A DNA stretch of 30,312 bases, taken from NCBI GenBank assembly GCA_029863035.1, contig JAOTWH010000004.1, forward strand, positions 1 through 30,312, in the 5' to 3' direction. Positions within the stretch are counted from its first letter, which is position 1, and each line of letters starts with the position of its first letter. The notes beneath the pieces are model-generated. The model worked only from the letters and a program-made list of their open reading frames with translations, searched no databases and had not been told where the DNA came from. Shown here in pieces: positions 8,125 to 16,013 of this stretch. Both the position numbers and the translations under genes were made by a program. The stretch is from Acidimicrobiia bacterium (GTDB lineage Bacteria > Actinomycetota > Acidimicrobiia > UBA5794 > JAOTWH01).

Positions 8125-8632
8125 CCGCATTCCGGTTGGGCGAGTGGGGCGACCCCACGGCCTCAAGGGCGAAGTGACGGTGGTCGCCGACACCGACCAT
8201 CCAGGTCGGTTCGAGCCGGACGCAGTCTTTCTCACCGCCGATTCACCTCCCCGGGAATTGGTGCTGATCTCCACCCGCCGCCACCACGGAGCGCTCTTGG
8301 CCTCCTTCGTCGGCGTCGAAGACCGAGAACACGCTGCGGAACTGCAGGGAGCGGTGCTCACGATCGACACCCAGGAGAGGCGAACGCTGTCGGAAGGCGA
8401 GTTCTGGCCAGACGACCTCCAGGGTTTGGCCGCGCTGGACCACAATGGCGACAAGATCGGCACGGTTACCGGAGTTGTTCTCGGCGAGGCGCAGGATCGG
8501 CTCGTTATCACCACAACCGACGGCGATCTGTTCGAGTTGCCCTTCGTGGATGAGTTGGTGGGGGAGGTGCACCCTTCCGGCGGGTTCGTGGTGATCTTGC
8601 CGCCACAGGGTCTTCTGCCGGAACAGGGCTAA
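8108..8632 (+). CDS. rimM: Ribosome maturation factor RimM
   Basis: RimM binds S19 and helps 30S head assembly. The family start is visible as VGRVGRPHGLKGEV, then the N-terminal beta barrel with a VGVEDREHAAELQGA segment. The PRC-barrel C-terminal half contains EFWPDDLQGLAA, VLGEAQDRLVI and FVDELVGEVHPSGGFV. The only conventional in-frame start close to the domain is TTG at 8108, giving 174 residues and a 17-nt overlap with khpA. An ATG at 8042 would add 22 residues that lie fully inside khpA and do not resemble the family. The stop codon overlaps that of the convergent lipoprotein gene. Confidence 0.9.
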   Translation: MSSPTSRIPVGRVGRPHGLKGEVTVVADTDHPGRFEPDAVFLTADSPPRELVLISTRRHHGALLASFVGVEDREHAAELQGAVLTIDTQERRTLSEGEFWPDDLQGLAALDHNGDKIGTVTGVVLGEAQDRLVITTTDGDLFELPFVDELVGEVHPSGGFVVILPPQGLLPEQG

Positions 8633-9510
8633 CCCATCGAAAGCTCGACGGTCACGCCGCGCGGGTCGCCGGTCGCGGCGCTGTCCTCTCCAACGAATAG
8701 GTCGACTCTGCCGCTCGGGCCGGTTGGGATCTCCATAGTGAAGCGCCCCCAAGCATCCAGGTAGTCCGTGGCCGTGGTGAACGTCTCGAATGCAAGCTCG
8801 TCGAGGGCCAGCAACCGGGCTACAACGGTCGCTTCGAAAGTGCGTGCATAGCCAGACACCCTGATGGGGTAGGCCGCGTCTCCACTTGACGGTTCGAAAA
8901 CGATCACGTTCTCGCCGATAACCGGTGTTGGCGTCGCCTCGGCACCCGAGCCAGGCCGGAGATCGATCACGACACGGGCGGGACTGTCGAGAGCGGTGAT
9001 GCGGGCTTCCGGGCTGGGATTCACGTGAAGATCTACCAACAGCGTGCCAGGGAAGTCGCGCACAACGAAGGCTCGATCCGCCAGCGCTCCCTCGAACGCT
9101 GCGTCGGCAACGGCGGTCAGCGCGATCACCGGTGGCAGCGTGATGCGGACCACGCCACTAGACAACATCTCTGCCGATACTGGGCCACTGGAGGTGGCTG
9201 GAGCACCGTCTGCGCTAACGAGATCCACAACGAACCGCTCGCATCCGTCGTACGCCGCCCATCTCAATGCCGCGACCTGGCGAGCATCCCCGCCGTCGTC
9301 TCCGGCGGTCCCCAGCAAACCGACGTCGCGAAAGGGCACGTCGCCGATCAGGCAGGGGGAGTCGATCGGTGCCGTGTCGGGGGAGGTGGTCGCTACCGAA
9401 GTTGGCGCCACCGAAGTCGATGGGGAGCTCGCGATGGTGGTGGATGCGGACGATGCGCTACAGCCCACGCCAACCATGGCGAATGCGACCGTTGCGATGA
9501 CCTGCTTCAT
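8629..9510 (-). CDS. Lipoprotein with AMIN-like and Gmad2-type immunoglobulin-like domains
   Basis: This is a 293-residue exported protein of unknown function. The signal peptide ends in VGVGC with the lipid-anchor Cys at 17, followed by a Ser/Thr linker to about residue 50. Residues about 55-185 look like an actinobacterial AMIN-like domain (DGCERFVVDL and the ARVVIDLRPG strand). Residues about 200-290 look like a Gmad2 bacterial-spore-germination immunoglobulin-like domain, with VFEPSSGDAAYPIRVSGYAR and WGRFTMEIP. Such pairs are usually cell-envelope lipoproteins. It faces cofG divergently with its own leaderless promoter, and converges on rimM with overlapping stop codons. Domain names are from memory of the families. 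Confidence 0.75.
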   Translation of the reverse strand: MKQVIATVAFAMVGVGCSASSASTTIASSPSTSVAPTSVATTSPDTAPIDSPCLIGDVPFRDVGLLGTAGDDGGDARQVAALRWAAYDGCERFVVDLVSADGAPATSSGPVSAEMLSSGVVRITLPPVIALTAVADAAFEGALADRAFVVRDFPGTLLVDLHVNPSPEARITALDSPARVVIDLRPGSGAEATPTPVIGENVIVFEPSSGDAAYPIRVSGYARTFEATVVARLLALDELAFETFTTATDYLDAWGRFTMEIPTGPSGRVDLFVGEDSAATGDPRGVTVELSMG

Positions 9511-9516
9511 GGCGCG

Positions 9517-9522
9517 AGGCTA
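9517..9522 (-). promoter_or_regulatory. Predicted -10 element of the 8629-9510 lipoprotein gene (leaderless)
   Basis: TAGCCT on the minus strand, six bases before the ATG at 9510. It is the mirror partner of the cofG promoter in the same 78-nt divergent gap. Confidence 0.45.
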
Positions 9523-9575
9523 GGCGACCACCTCCCAGCTGGCACCCGATGGGCGCTGCAAGGTGAGCGGCGTGA

Positions 9576-9581
9576 TAGCTT
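9576..9581 (+). promoter_or_regulatory. Predicted -10 element of cofGH (leaderless)
   Basis: TAGCTT, seven bases before the ATG of cofG at 9589, with no ribosome binding site. Same geometry as ffh, trmD, comM and others in the window. Confidence 0.45.
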
Positions 9582-9588
9582 CGCCCCG

Positions 9589-10722
9589 ATGTTTCCGGAA
9601 CCCGATGCGGCGTTGGCCATGAGATTCCTTGAAGGCAAGCGCGATCCCCGACCGTTGCTGGTCGAGGCGTCCCGCTTGCGCGATGAGGGCAAGGGTCACA
9701 CCGTTACCTACTCGCGCAAGGTCTTCGTTCCCATCACCACCTTGTGCCGCGACACCTGTACCTACTGCACTTTCGCCAAGCCCCCAGGTGCAGGAGGCCA
9801 GTACCTAACGCCAGATGACGTTCTCGCCATCGTCAAGGCAGGCCAATCACATCGTTGCACAGAAGCTCTGCTGACGCTCGGCGATCGCCCGGAGGACCGC
9901 TGGCCTCAGGCTCGCCAGTTCCTCGCCGAGCACGGGCACACCTCGACCCTCGAATACGTGGCTGCCATGAGCGAGCTGGTGATAGAGGAGACCTCGCTGT
10001 TCCCTCACGCCAACCCTGGGTTGATGAGCCAGGGGAACATCGAGGCGCTACGGCCCTCGAATCCATCGATGGGGTTGATGCTCGAGAACATCTCCCCGCG
10101 GCTGATGGAGCCGGGCATGCCTCACCACAACTGCCCGGACAAGGAGCCGCAAATGCGGGTCGACACCATCGAGTCCGCCGGTCGGGCCAAGGTCCCTTTC
10201 ACGTCGGGGATCCTGGTTGGCATCGGCGAGCGACCGCAGGAGGTCATCGATAGCTTGTTCGCTCTAGCCGAGCTCCAGCAGCGTTGGGGGCACCTCCAGG
10301 AGGTCATAGTGCAGAACTTCAGGGCGAAGAACGACACGGTCATGAGACGCCACGCAGAACCCACGGTGCAGTACTTCGCACGGGTCGTCGCCGTTGCCCG
10401 TTGGATACTTGGGCCCGAGATGAATCTCCAGGTGCCCCCCAACCTCACAGATGACTTTGAGGTATATCTGGCGGCTGGCATCAACGATTGGGGTGGCGTC
10501 TCGCCGCTCACCATCGATTGGGTCAATCCCGAGGCGCCTTGGCCACACCTCGAGGAGCTTGGAAACCGCAGCGAGGTTGCCGGCTTCGAGCTGAAGCCGC
10601 GCCTCCCTGTGTATCCGGAGTACATCACCGCCGACTGGATAGACCAAGGTTTGCTGCCTGCGGTCAAGAACGCAGTTGACGCGGATGGCTACGCTCTCGC
10701 TCCGCAGGAGGCCACCGCATGA
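9589..10722 (+). CDS. cofG: FO synthase subunit 1 (CofG), radical SAM
   Basis: With CofH it builds 7,8-didemethyl-8-hydroxy-5-deazariboflavin (FO), the chromophore of F420. The 377-residue protein has the radical SAM cluster CRDTCTYC (Cys 53, 57 and 60), SAM-binding TLGDRPEDRWPQAR, the SMGLMLENISPRL strand, FTSGILVGIGERPQE, and QNFRAKNDTVMRRH. The C-terminus contains NDWGGVSPLTIDWVNPEAPWP, split here by family knowledge into the substrate end. The start at 9589 is chosen because the frame upstream is only the antisense of the lipoprotein gene. It overlaps cofH by four bases (ATGA). Many actinobacteria carry a fused FbiC; here the two halves are separate. Confidence 0.94.
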   Translation: MFPEPDAALAMRFLEGKRDPRPLLVEASRLRDEGKGHTVTYSRKVFVPITTLCRDTCTYCTFAKPPGAGGQYLTPDDVLAIVKAGQSHRCTEALLTLGDRPEDRWPQARQFLAEHGHTSTLEYVAAMSELVIEETSLFPHANPGLMSQGNIEALRPSNPSMGLMLENISPRLMEPGMPHHNCPDKEPQMRVDTIESAGRAKVPFTSGILVGIGERPQEVIDSLFALAELQQRWGHLQEVIVQNFRAKNDTVMRRHAEPTVQYFARVVAVARWILGPEMNLQVPPNLTDDFEVYLAAGINDWGGVSPLTIDWVNPEAPWPHLEELGNRSEVAGFELKPRLPVYPEYITADWIDQGLLPAVKNAVDADGYALAPQEATA

Positions 10723-12596
10723 TCACGTTCTGTCGAGTTCGACCCGCTGCAGGGGTCAACGAGGTGTGGGCAACTACCCGAAGACGCGAAGGCACCAACG
10801 TGCTCGAGCTGGAGGTCCTTGGCAGTGCCGACCGGGCTGGAGCACTGGCCGGCGGGGTGCTGCCGGTGGCTGGGCCTGCAGATGGCGCCGAACCAGCAGC
10901 CTGGTTGGTTAGCGCGGCCCAGGCTTTGGAACTGGCAAGCAAAGGCGTCCCCGGATGGCGCTTGACCATTGTGGACTCGGGACAGCGTGAAGAGGTGCTC
11001 GATGCGCTCGCCAGGTCGGGCGCTGCGTTCTTGCGCACCAAGCGAAGCACCGTCGCCGACGCCGCCATGTTGGTTGGCCTTCCGGCCATCGACGCCCGGG
11101 CTTCGGTATTTGTCGACTCGGTCGAAGACGCGGTGGACGCATGCCGCTCCGGTGCTGGCGACCTCTTGCTGCGCGACTGGGACACCGAGAGCATCGGCGC
11201 ACTGCGCGATGTCCTTGCGCCGGATCGGTTGGTCGAGAGGTCTGCGTTTCCGGTTGGACTCACGGTGGATGAGGCTCGGTCCCACCTCGATGCCGACCTT
11301 CTCAAGACCTATCTGGATCAAGTCGATGGCTCGGGAGCCGCCCGCCCCCGCTACGAATGGGCGCCCGGCAGGGACATGGCGGCCCCAGTCCCCGAAGGTC
11401 GCCTCTCCGCAGCGTGGCCAGATCGGGGCTGGCTCAACGGACCAGGTGATTCGGGTCTGGCGGGACTCGATCCTGAGTTGCGTGCCACGTTGGAACGCTC
11501 TCTGGGTGGTCTTGCTCCCAACACTGGCGAGCTGGTTCGCTTGTTCGGGGCCCGCGGCATCGAGGTTGAAGCTATCGCAGCCGTCGCCGACCAACTGCGA
11601 GCTCGTACCAACGGCGACACCGTCACCTACGTCGTCAACCGCAACATCAACTACACCAACCAGTGTTACTTCCGATGCGGCTTCTGCGCGTTCTCCAAGG
11701 GCCCGAGGTCGTTGAACCTCCGCGGCGATCCGTACCTGTTGGAGATCCACGAGGTGGCCTTCCGTGCCAAAGAAGCAAGGGAGCGGGGCGCCACCGAGGT
11801 TTGCCTGCAGGGCGGCATCCACCCCAACTTCACCGGCGACTTCTACCTGTCGGTGCTAAAGGCGATCAAAGACACCGTTCCCGACATGCATGTCCACGGC
11901 TTCACGCCGCTCGAAGTATGGCAAGGAGCGGAGACCTTGGGCATGTCGGTCCGTGACTTCCTCGTCCAACTGCGCGACGCCGGCCTTGGCACTCTGCCCG
12001 GCACGGCTGCAGAGATTCTCGATGACGATGTGCGAGAACACCTGTGCCCCGACAAGATCCGGACATCGCAATGGGCGGAGGTCATGATCACTGCCCACGA
12101 GCTCGGGATGAGATCGACCTCCACGATGATGTTCGGACACATCGATGGACCGCAGTCGTGGGCCAATCATCTCGAGGTGCTCCGCCATATCCAGCGGCGC
12201 ACTGGAGGTATCACCGAGTTCGTCCCGCTGCCGTTCGTTCACATGGGTGCTCCCATATACCTGCGCGGCGAGTCGCGCCCCGGACCCACCTGGGACGAGG
12301 TGGTCTTGATACATGCCGTTGCCCGCATCGCGCTCGATGGCCTCATCCCCAATATCCAGGCCAGTTGGGTGAAGCTTGGCCTTGCCGCTGGCGCCCGGCT
12401 GCTCGACGCAGGTTGTAACGATCTTGGCGGCACGCTGATGGACGAGAACATCTCGCGAGCTGCCGGGGCTGCTCACGGGCAGATGGCGACAGCGGAAGAG
12501 CTCGAGTCCGCCATCACCGCAGCCAGACGGATCCCCAGCCAAAGGAATACGGTTTACGAACCGGTCGCTGTAGGCCAACAGGTGGGCGAACAGTAG
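10719..12596 (+). CDS. cofH: FO synthase subunit 2 (CofH) with unrecognised N-terminal domain
   Basis: CofH transfers the hydroxybenzyl part of tyrosine to the ribityl-uracil precursor of FO. Residues from about 251 to 615 are a complete CofH: DPELRATLERSL, TYVVNRNINYTN, radical SAM cluster CYFRCGFC (Cys 316, 320 and 323), EVCLQGGIHP, STMMFGHID, EFVPLPFVHM, NIQASWVKLG and NDLGGTLMDENISR. The protein is 625 residues whereas CofH alone is about 370-410. The first 250 residues have no Cys cluster and look like an alpha/beta domain (LELEVLGS, WRLTIVDSG, AGDLLLRDW) followed by a Pro/Gly linker. They are not a CofG remnant, since CofG is encoded next door. I do not recognise this domain. Confidence 0.92.
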   Translation: MITFCRVRPAAGVNEVWATTRRREGTNVLELEVLGSADRAGALAGGVLPVAGPADGAEPAAWLVSAAQALELASKGVPGWRLTIVDSGQREEVLDALARSGAAFLRTKRSTVADAAMLVGLPAIDARASVFVDSVEDAVDACRSGAGDLLLRDWDTESIGALRDVLAPDRLVERSAFPVGLTVDEARSHLDADLLKTYLDQVDGSGAARPRYEWAPGRDMAAPVPEGRLSAAWPDRGWLNGPGDSGLAGLDPELRATLERSLGGLAPNTGELVRLFGARGIEVEAIAAVADQLRARTNGDTVTYVVNRNINYTNQCYFRCGFCAFSKGPRSLNLRGDPYLLEIHEVAFRAKEARERGATEVCLQGGIHPNFTGDFYLSVLKAIKDTVPDMHVHGFTPLEVWQGAETLGMSVRDFLVQLRDAGLGTLPGTAAEILDDDVREHLCPDKIRTSQWAEVMITAHELGMRSTSTMMFGHIDGPQSWANHLEVLRHIQRRTGGITEFVPLPFVHMGAPIYLRGESRPGPTWDEVVLIHAVARIALDGLIPNIQASWVKLGLAAGARLLDAGCNDLGGTLMDENISRAAGAAHGQMATAEELESAITAARRIPSQRNTVYEPVAVGQQVGEQ

Positions 12597-12620
12597 AAAT
12601 AGGTTCTGATCGCCGACGAT

Positions 12621-14063
12621 CTACGGCGTGACCACGATGAGGTCGGGATCGTTGAAGCGGTCCGCCGTTGCGTCGATGGTGACAGTGACGTTGCGGCCGC
12701 CCAGCCGGGTGAATCCGTCGCCGAATGTTGCAGCGAACGCCGAGGAGCTGCCCGACATCCGGATCGATAGCTGGCGCATCCATGGTTGTTCGGCGTCGAC
12801 CACAAGATCGAAACTATCCACCCGCACTCGTGATCCCTCGTTGATGAGTCCGATGGCCTGTGCGGCTTCGGTCCCAAGTTCGTAGCGCAACGCCGGGGTC
12901 TCGTCCAGCTCGATCTGCTCCGGCTCAAACAGGGCGATAACCGCGTCAAGCCCGGAGTCGGTTATCGAAACCGGCCACCCAGGGCAGTAGATGAGGTCCC
13001 CCTGTACGCCGAACCCTTCGAGCGGCACTCGCTGGAAGCCAGGTTCCTCGGCGTCGGCGTCGTCGAGCCACACCACATCGCCGTCTGCTACGTACTCACG
13101 TTGGGTCTTGAGGTCGTCGATCTCAACCTCGAGGAGGCACTGCAGTTTGTCTGGTCCCACCTCTATGCCGCTGGTGCGAATAGAGGCTCGCGAGCTGCCT
13201 TTGTCGATCACCTGGTAATAGGTGAAGCTGTAGGCACCGGCCTCGAGCAATTCAGTTGGTGGCGGGGGAGGGGTGATCTCGCCACTGGCAACTCCCACCA
13301 CCCGCGCTTCAAGCGTTTCGGCCAGCGTCACCGCCCTCACCCGGCGGTCGGAGTCGTCTGGGGCGAGGACCGATGCGAACCCCAGGATCCGCCCAACTCG
13401 GAAAGCCACCAGAGTCTCGTACAGCTGAGGCTCTAACCCAGGATGGCCCTCCGCCAGTATCAACCCGGTGGCCTCTTGTCCCACCTCGTTCACCACGAAG
13501 CCGTCGACGGTTGCTATGGCCAGGTCGGATGGGTGTCCACCGCCCACACCCTTCGATGCGTCTTGCACGAAGTCCTCCAGATAGTCGGAGGCTCCTTGGT
13601 CGGCGGTGAAGATGGCGACCCAGAGCTGAATGCCGGTGACGTCCGATGGACCGATCCGAACCTGGCGGGGCATGAGCGAGGAGCGCGCGCCCGCGCTCCT
13701 TCCGAATTCGATTATGTCTTCCTCTTCGTCTTGGGAGTCGAGCACCGAGTGCCGAACTACTTCTTCGTTGGTCTCGAATGACAGTTCGGCGACCTCGAAG
13801 CCTTCGTACTCTTCACCAAGGGCCTCGGCGTCGGGCACCATGTAGATCACCTCGTCGTCGCTTATCTCGCGCACGGTGATGACGGCATCGACGATGGGCA
13901 TGGTTGAGGTCACCGCGACAGGGGAGATGCCCGCCGTGGTAGTTGGCACCGTTGTGGCGGCCGCGGTGTTGATCGGGGGCGCCGTCGAAACGGCGTTCGG
14001 TGGGGCATCTGTGCACGCCGCGGCGATAAGCATCAGAGCGAGGATGGGGGCTAGGTGTCGCAA
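12621..14063 (-). CDS. Large lipoprotein of unknown function
   Basis: I do not recognise the family. The 480-residue protein has a signal peptide ending IAAAC (lipid-anchor Cys 17) and a Thr/Pro/Ala linker to about residue 55, so it should be anchored on the outer face of the membrane. Residues about 60-260 are mixed alpha/beta and acidic. A PPPPPTE linker lies near 268. The C-terminal half (YSFTYYQVIDKGSSRASIR onward) reads like a beta-rich domain related in style to LppX/LolA-type lipoproteins, which is a guess. The start is TTG at 14063, supported by GGAG upstream and by the signal peptide. It converges on cofH with a 24-nt gap. Confidence 0.8.
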   Translation of the reverse strand: MRHLAPILALMLIAAACTDAPPNAVSTAPPINTAAATTVPTTTAGISPVAVTSTMPIVDAVITVREISDDEVIYMVPDAEALGEEYEGFEVAELSFETNEEVVRHSVLDSQDEEEDIIEFGRSAGARSSLMPRQVRIGPSDVTGIQLWVAIFTADQGASDYLEDFVQDASKGVGGGHPSDLAIATVDGFVVNEVGQEATGLILAEGHPGLEPQLYETLVAFRVGRILGFASVLAPDDSDRRVRAVTLAETLEARVVGVASGEITPPPPPTELLEAGAYSFTYYQVIDKGSSRASIRTSGIEVGPDKLQCLLEVEIDDLKTQREYVADGDVVWLDDADAEEPGFQRVPLEGFGVQGDLIYCPGWPVSITDSGLDAVIALFEPEQIELDETPALRYELGTEAAQAIGLINEGSRVRVDSFDLVVDAEQPWMRQLSIRMSGSSSAFAATFGDGFTRLGGRNVTVTIDATADRFNDPDLIVVTP

Positions 14064-14076
14064 GGTGGTCTCCGAA

Positions 14077-14082
14077 AGGTTA
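14077..14082 (-). promoter_or_regulatory. Predicted -10 element of the 12621-14063 lipoprotein gene
   Basis: TAACCT on the minus strand, 13 nt before the TTG start, with GGAG between. It would give a very short leader. It shares the 120-nt divergent gap with the acyl-CoA dehydrogenase promoter; nothing else is evident in that gap. Confidence 0.3.
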
Positions 14083-14171
14083 TCGGTGTGGGCAGGCGGA
14101 GCTGTAGGCCGCTGGAAGAACGAGTCTGGAGTTGGCGATCTAGCCGCAAGTAACCGATGAGGAACATCGGG

Positions 14172-14177
14172 TAACTT
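14172..14177 (+). promoter_or_regulatory. Predicted -10 element of the acyl-CoA dehydrogenase gene (leaderless)
   Basis: TAACTT, six bases before the ATG at 14184, with no ribosome binding site. Confidence 0.45.
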
Positions 14178-14183
14178 TGCCTG

Positions 14184-15413
14184 ATGCGCCCTTACGACTC
14201 CCCGGACGAAGCTGCGTTTCGGGCCGAAGCTGTCAAGTGGCTGGAGGCCAATGCCAGCTACTACGAGCGCCCCCCGGTGCTGATCTCGTCGATAGTGTCC
14301 GAGTGGTCACCGGAAGAGGAATCCAAGCAACTGGCTGTCGCCAAGGACTGGCAGCGGCGCAAGTTCGAAGCAGGCTGGGCAGGAGTCCACTGGCCGACCA
14401 AGTACGGGGGAAGGGGCGGCACGCTGATGGAGGCCCTCATCTTCGGTCAGGAAGAGGCGAAGCTCGACGTTCCGTGGGATGCCCTGGTGGTCGGGCTGGG
14501 ATGGTGCGGTTTGGCGGTAATGGCCCACGCCAGCCCCGAGTTGTCCGATGCTGTCCTCAAACCTTTGCTGCGGGGCGACCAGGTGTGGTGCCAGCTGTTC
14601 TCCGAGCCGGGCGCTGGCTCGGATCTGGCAGGCTTGGCAACCAGGGCGGAACGCGATGGAGACGAGTGGGTGATAACGGGTCAGAAGGTGTGGACCACTC
14701 TCGCCCACCAGGCCGACTTCGGGCTGCTCGTCGCCCGCCACGATTCAGACTTGCCAAAGCACCGAGGTATGACAGCCTTCCTGGTGGATATGTCGGCCGA
14801 GGGCATCGAGACTCGCCCCATGCACCAGATGACCGACTCCGCCAATTTCAACGAAGTCTTCCTCGACGGAGTGAGGGTCCCCGACAGCCATCGCGTTGGC
14901 GAGGTGGGGGCGGGCTGGAGCGTGGTTATCACGACGTTCACCCACGAGAGGTTCAGCCCCTCGTTCGCCAACACGGCCATCCTCGACGCGTTGCGGCGCT
15001 GGGTGGAATTGTCGGGGCGCAAGGACGAGCCGTTGGTTAGGGAGCGCTACGCCGATATCTATATGAGAGCCGTTGGGCTCAAGTACCTCAGCATGCGCCT
15101 GCTTACCGATATCTCTCAGGGACGACTACCCGGTCCCGAGGGTTCAACCATGAAGCTGGCGGGCTCGTTGCTGCTGGCCGACATATACGAGTTCGGTCTC
15201 GAACTACAGGGGCCATATGGGGCACTCTTGGGTAGAGATGCACGCGAGGGCGGCGAATGGCAAACGGGATTCCTGGGGATACCCGGCCTGCTGATCGGTG
15301 GGGGGACCTCGGACATTCAGCGCAACATCATCGCCGAGAGGGTGTTGGGCCTGCCGGGCGATATCAGGGTCGACAAGGACGTGGCATTCGGCGACGTGCC
15401 GAGAGCTGGTTAG
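14184..15413 (+). CDS. Acyl-CoA dehydrogenase family protein
   Basis: This FAD enzyme oxidises an acyl-CoA and hands electrons to ETF, whose genes are at the left of the window. The 409 residues match the family. Visible are the helical N-domain (RAEAVKWLEANAS), CQLFSEPGAGSDLAGL (about 132-147), KVWTTLAHQADFGLLVAR (about 170-187), NEVFLDGVRVPD, and the C-terminal GGGTSDIQRNIIAERVLGLP. At the site where MCAD-type enzymes have the catalytic Glu (YEGT), this protein has GGGT, as in several actinobacterial FadE proteins that use another carboxylate or act on bulky CoA esters such as steroid side chains. The substrate cannot be told from sequence. Its stop overlaps the convergent gene. Confidence 0.92.
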   Translation: MRPYDSPDEAAFRAEAVKWLEANASYYERPPVLISSIVSEWSPEEESKQLAVAKDWQRRKFEAGWAGVHWPTKYGGRGGTLMEALIFGQEEAKLDVPWDALVVGLGWCGLAVMAHASPELSDAVLKPLLRGDQVWCQLFSEPGAGSDLAGLATRAERDGDEWVITGQKVWTTLAHQADFGLLVARHDSDLPKHRGMTAFLVDMSAEGIETRPMHQMTDSANFNEVFLDGVRVPDSHRVGEVGAGWSVVITTFTHERFSPSFANTAILDALRRWVELSGRKDEPLVRERYADIYMRAVGLKYLSMRLLTDISQGRLPGPEGSTMKLAGSLLLADIYEFGLELQGPYGALLGRDAREGGEWQTGFLGIPGLLIGGGTSDIQRNIIAERVLGLPGDIRVDKDVAFGDVPRAG

Positions 15414-15988
15414 CTGCGGTCGCGCAGAGTTACGGCCGTGCCTGTCATGGTGACCAACAGGCGTCCACCCACTTGGGTGTACCGAACCGACGCACCAACT
15501 ACCGCGTGTGCACCCTTGGCCACGGCGGAGTCGATGAGTCCTCGCTGAGCGACGTCTCTGCCCTCGTCGAGGGCAGCCCCCAGCAGCGATTCGTCAGCCA
15601 GCAAGGAATGAACCGCTGCCTCGCCAGCGATCACACCCAGGTAAGTGTCGACCTCCCACGCTGGGAATCCGCTGGTGGTGGTGACGACGGGGCGCCATTG
15701 TTCGGCTACCCAGCCTTGAGCCGAGTTCTCCCATTGAGACCCCCACGTTGTGCCGAGTCCGTAGTCATCGTCTCTGTCTGAGATCTCAGAAGCTGGCAGA
15801 TATGGGGAGCGGAGGTCAACCACCAGTTGGCCGGAGGGAGGCGGTTGGATCGGTGCGACGTCGGATTCGTCGGCCAGCCGAACTCGTGCCTGCTCGATGG
15901 CAGCAGCCAGTCGCTGTCCGGGTCCGGCAGGTCTCCCCGGTCTCCAGTAGCCCCCCTCGATGCGCTCTTGTGCGGTGTACTCGCTCAA
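15410..15988 (-). CDS. YbjQ-like (UPF0145, heavy-metal-binding domain) protein with N-terminal extension
   Basis: The C-terminal part (from about TSGFPAWEVDTYLGVIAGEA to the end) matches the YbjQ/UPF0145 fold: GVIAGEAAVHS, ARxLIDSAVAKGAHAVVG and MTGTAVTLR are the family landmarks. That fold forms pentameric rings and its function is unresolved. It is preceded by about 85 residues, rich in Pro, Arg and Gly, that are not part of the family. The start is uncertain: no ATG or GTG fits, and TTG at 15988 (192 residues) is the best option. The frame stays open to 16117, but that part would lie over trmD. It diverges from trmD with only 25 nt between start codons. Confidence 0.75.
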   Translation of the reverse strand: MSEYTAQERIEGGYWRPGRPAGPGQRLAAAIEQARVRLADESDVAPIQPPPSGQLVVDLRSPYLPASEISDRDDDYGLGTTWGSQWENSAQGWVAEQWRPVVTTTSGFPAWEVDTYLGVIAGEAAVHSLLADESLLGAALDEGRDVAQRGLIDSAVAKGAHAVVGASVRYTQVGGRLLVTMTGTAVTLRDRS

Positions 15989-16001
15989 CTTGTGGCGAGG
16001 A

Positions 16002-16007
16002 TACGCT
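16002..16007 (+). promoter_or_regulatory. Predicted -10 element of trmD (leaderless)
   Basis: TACGCT, six bases before the GTG at 16014. The tight spacing supports the GTG as both transcription and translation start. Confidence 0.45.
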
Positions 16008-16013
16008 TGGGTC

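Noticed and set aside
9025..9588. Open frame running into cofG from upstream
   Set aside because: It is the antisense of the lipoprotein gene; the CofG family start and the leaderless promoter fit ATG 9589.
10689..11822. Minus-strand open frame of 377 codons
   Set aside because: It is antisense to cofH. The plus-strand frame carries the known motifs and a coupled start; high GC content makes such antisense frames common.
12608..12621. GATCG-CCGA-CGATC hairpin between convergent cofH and lipoprotein genes
   Set aside because: Short stem with no T tract on either side; too weak to call a bidirectional terminator.
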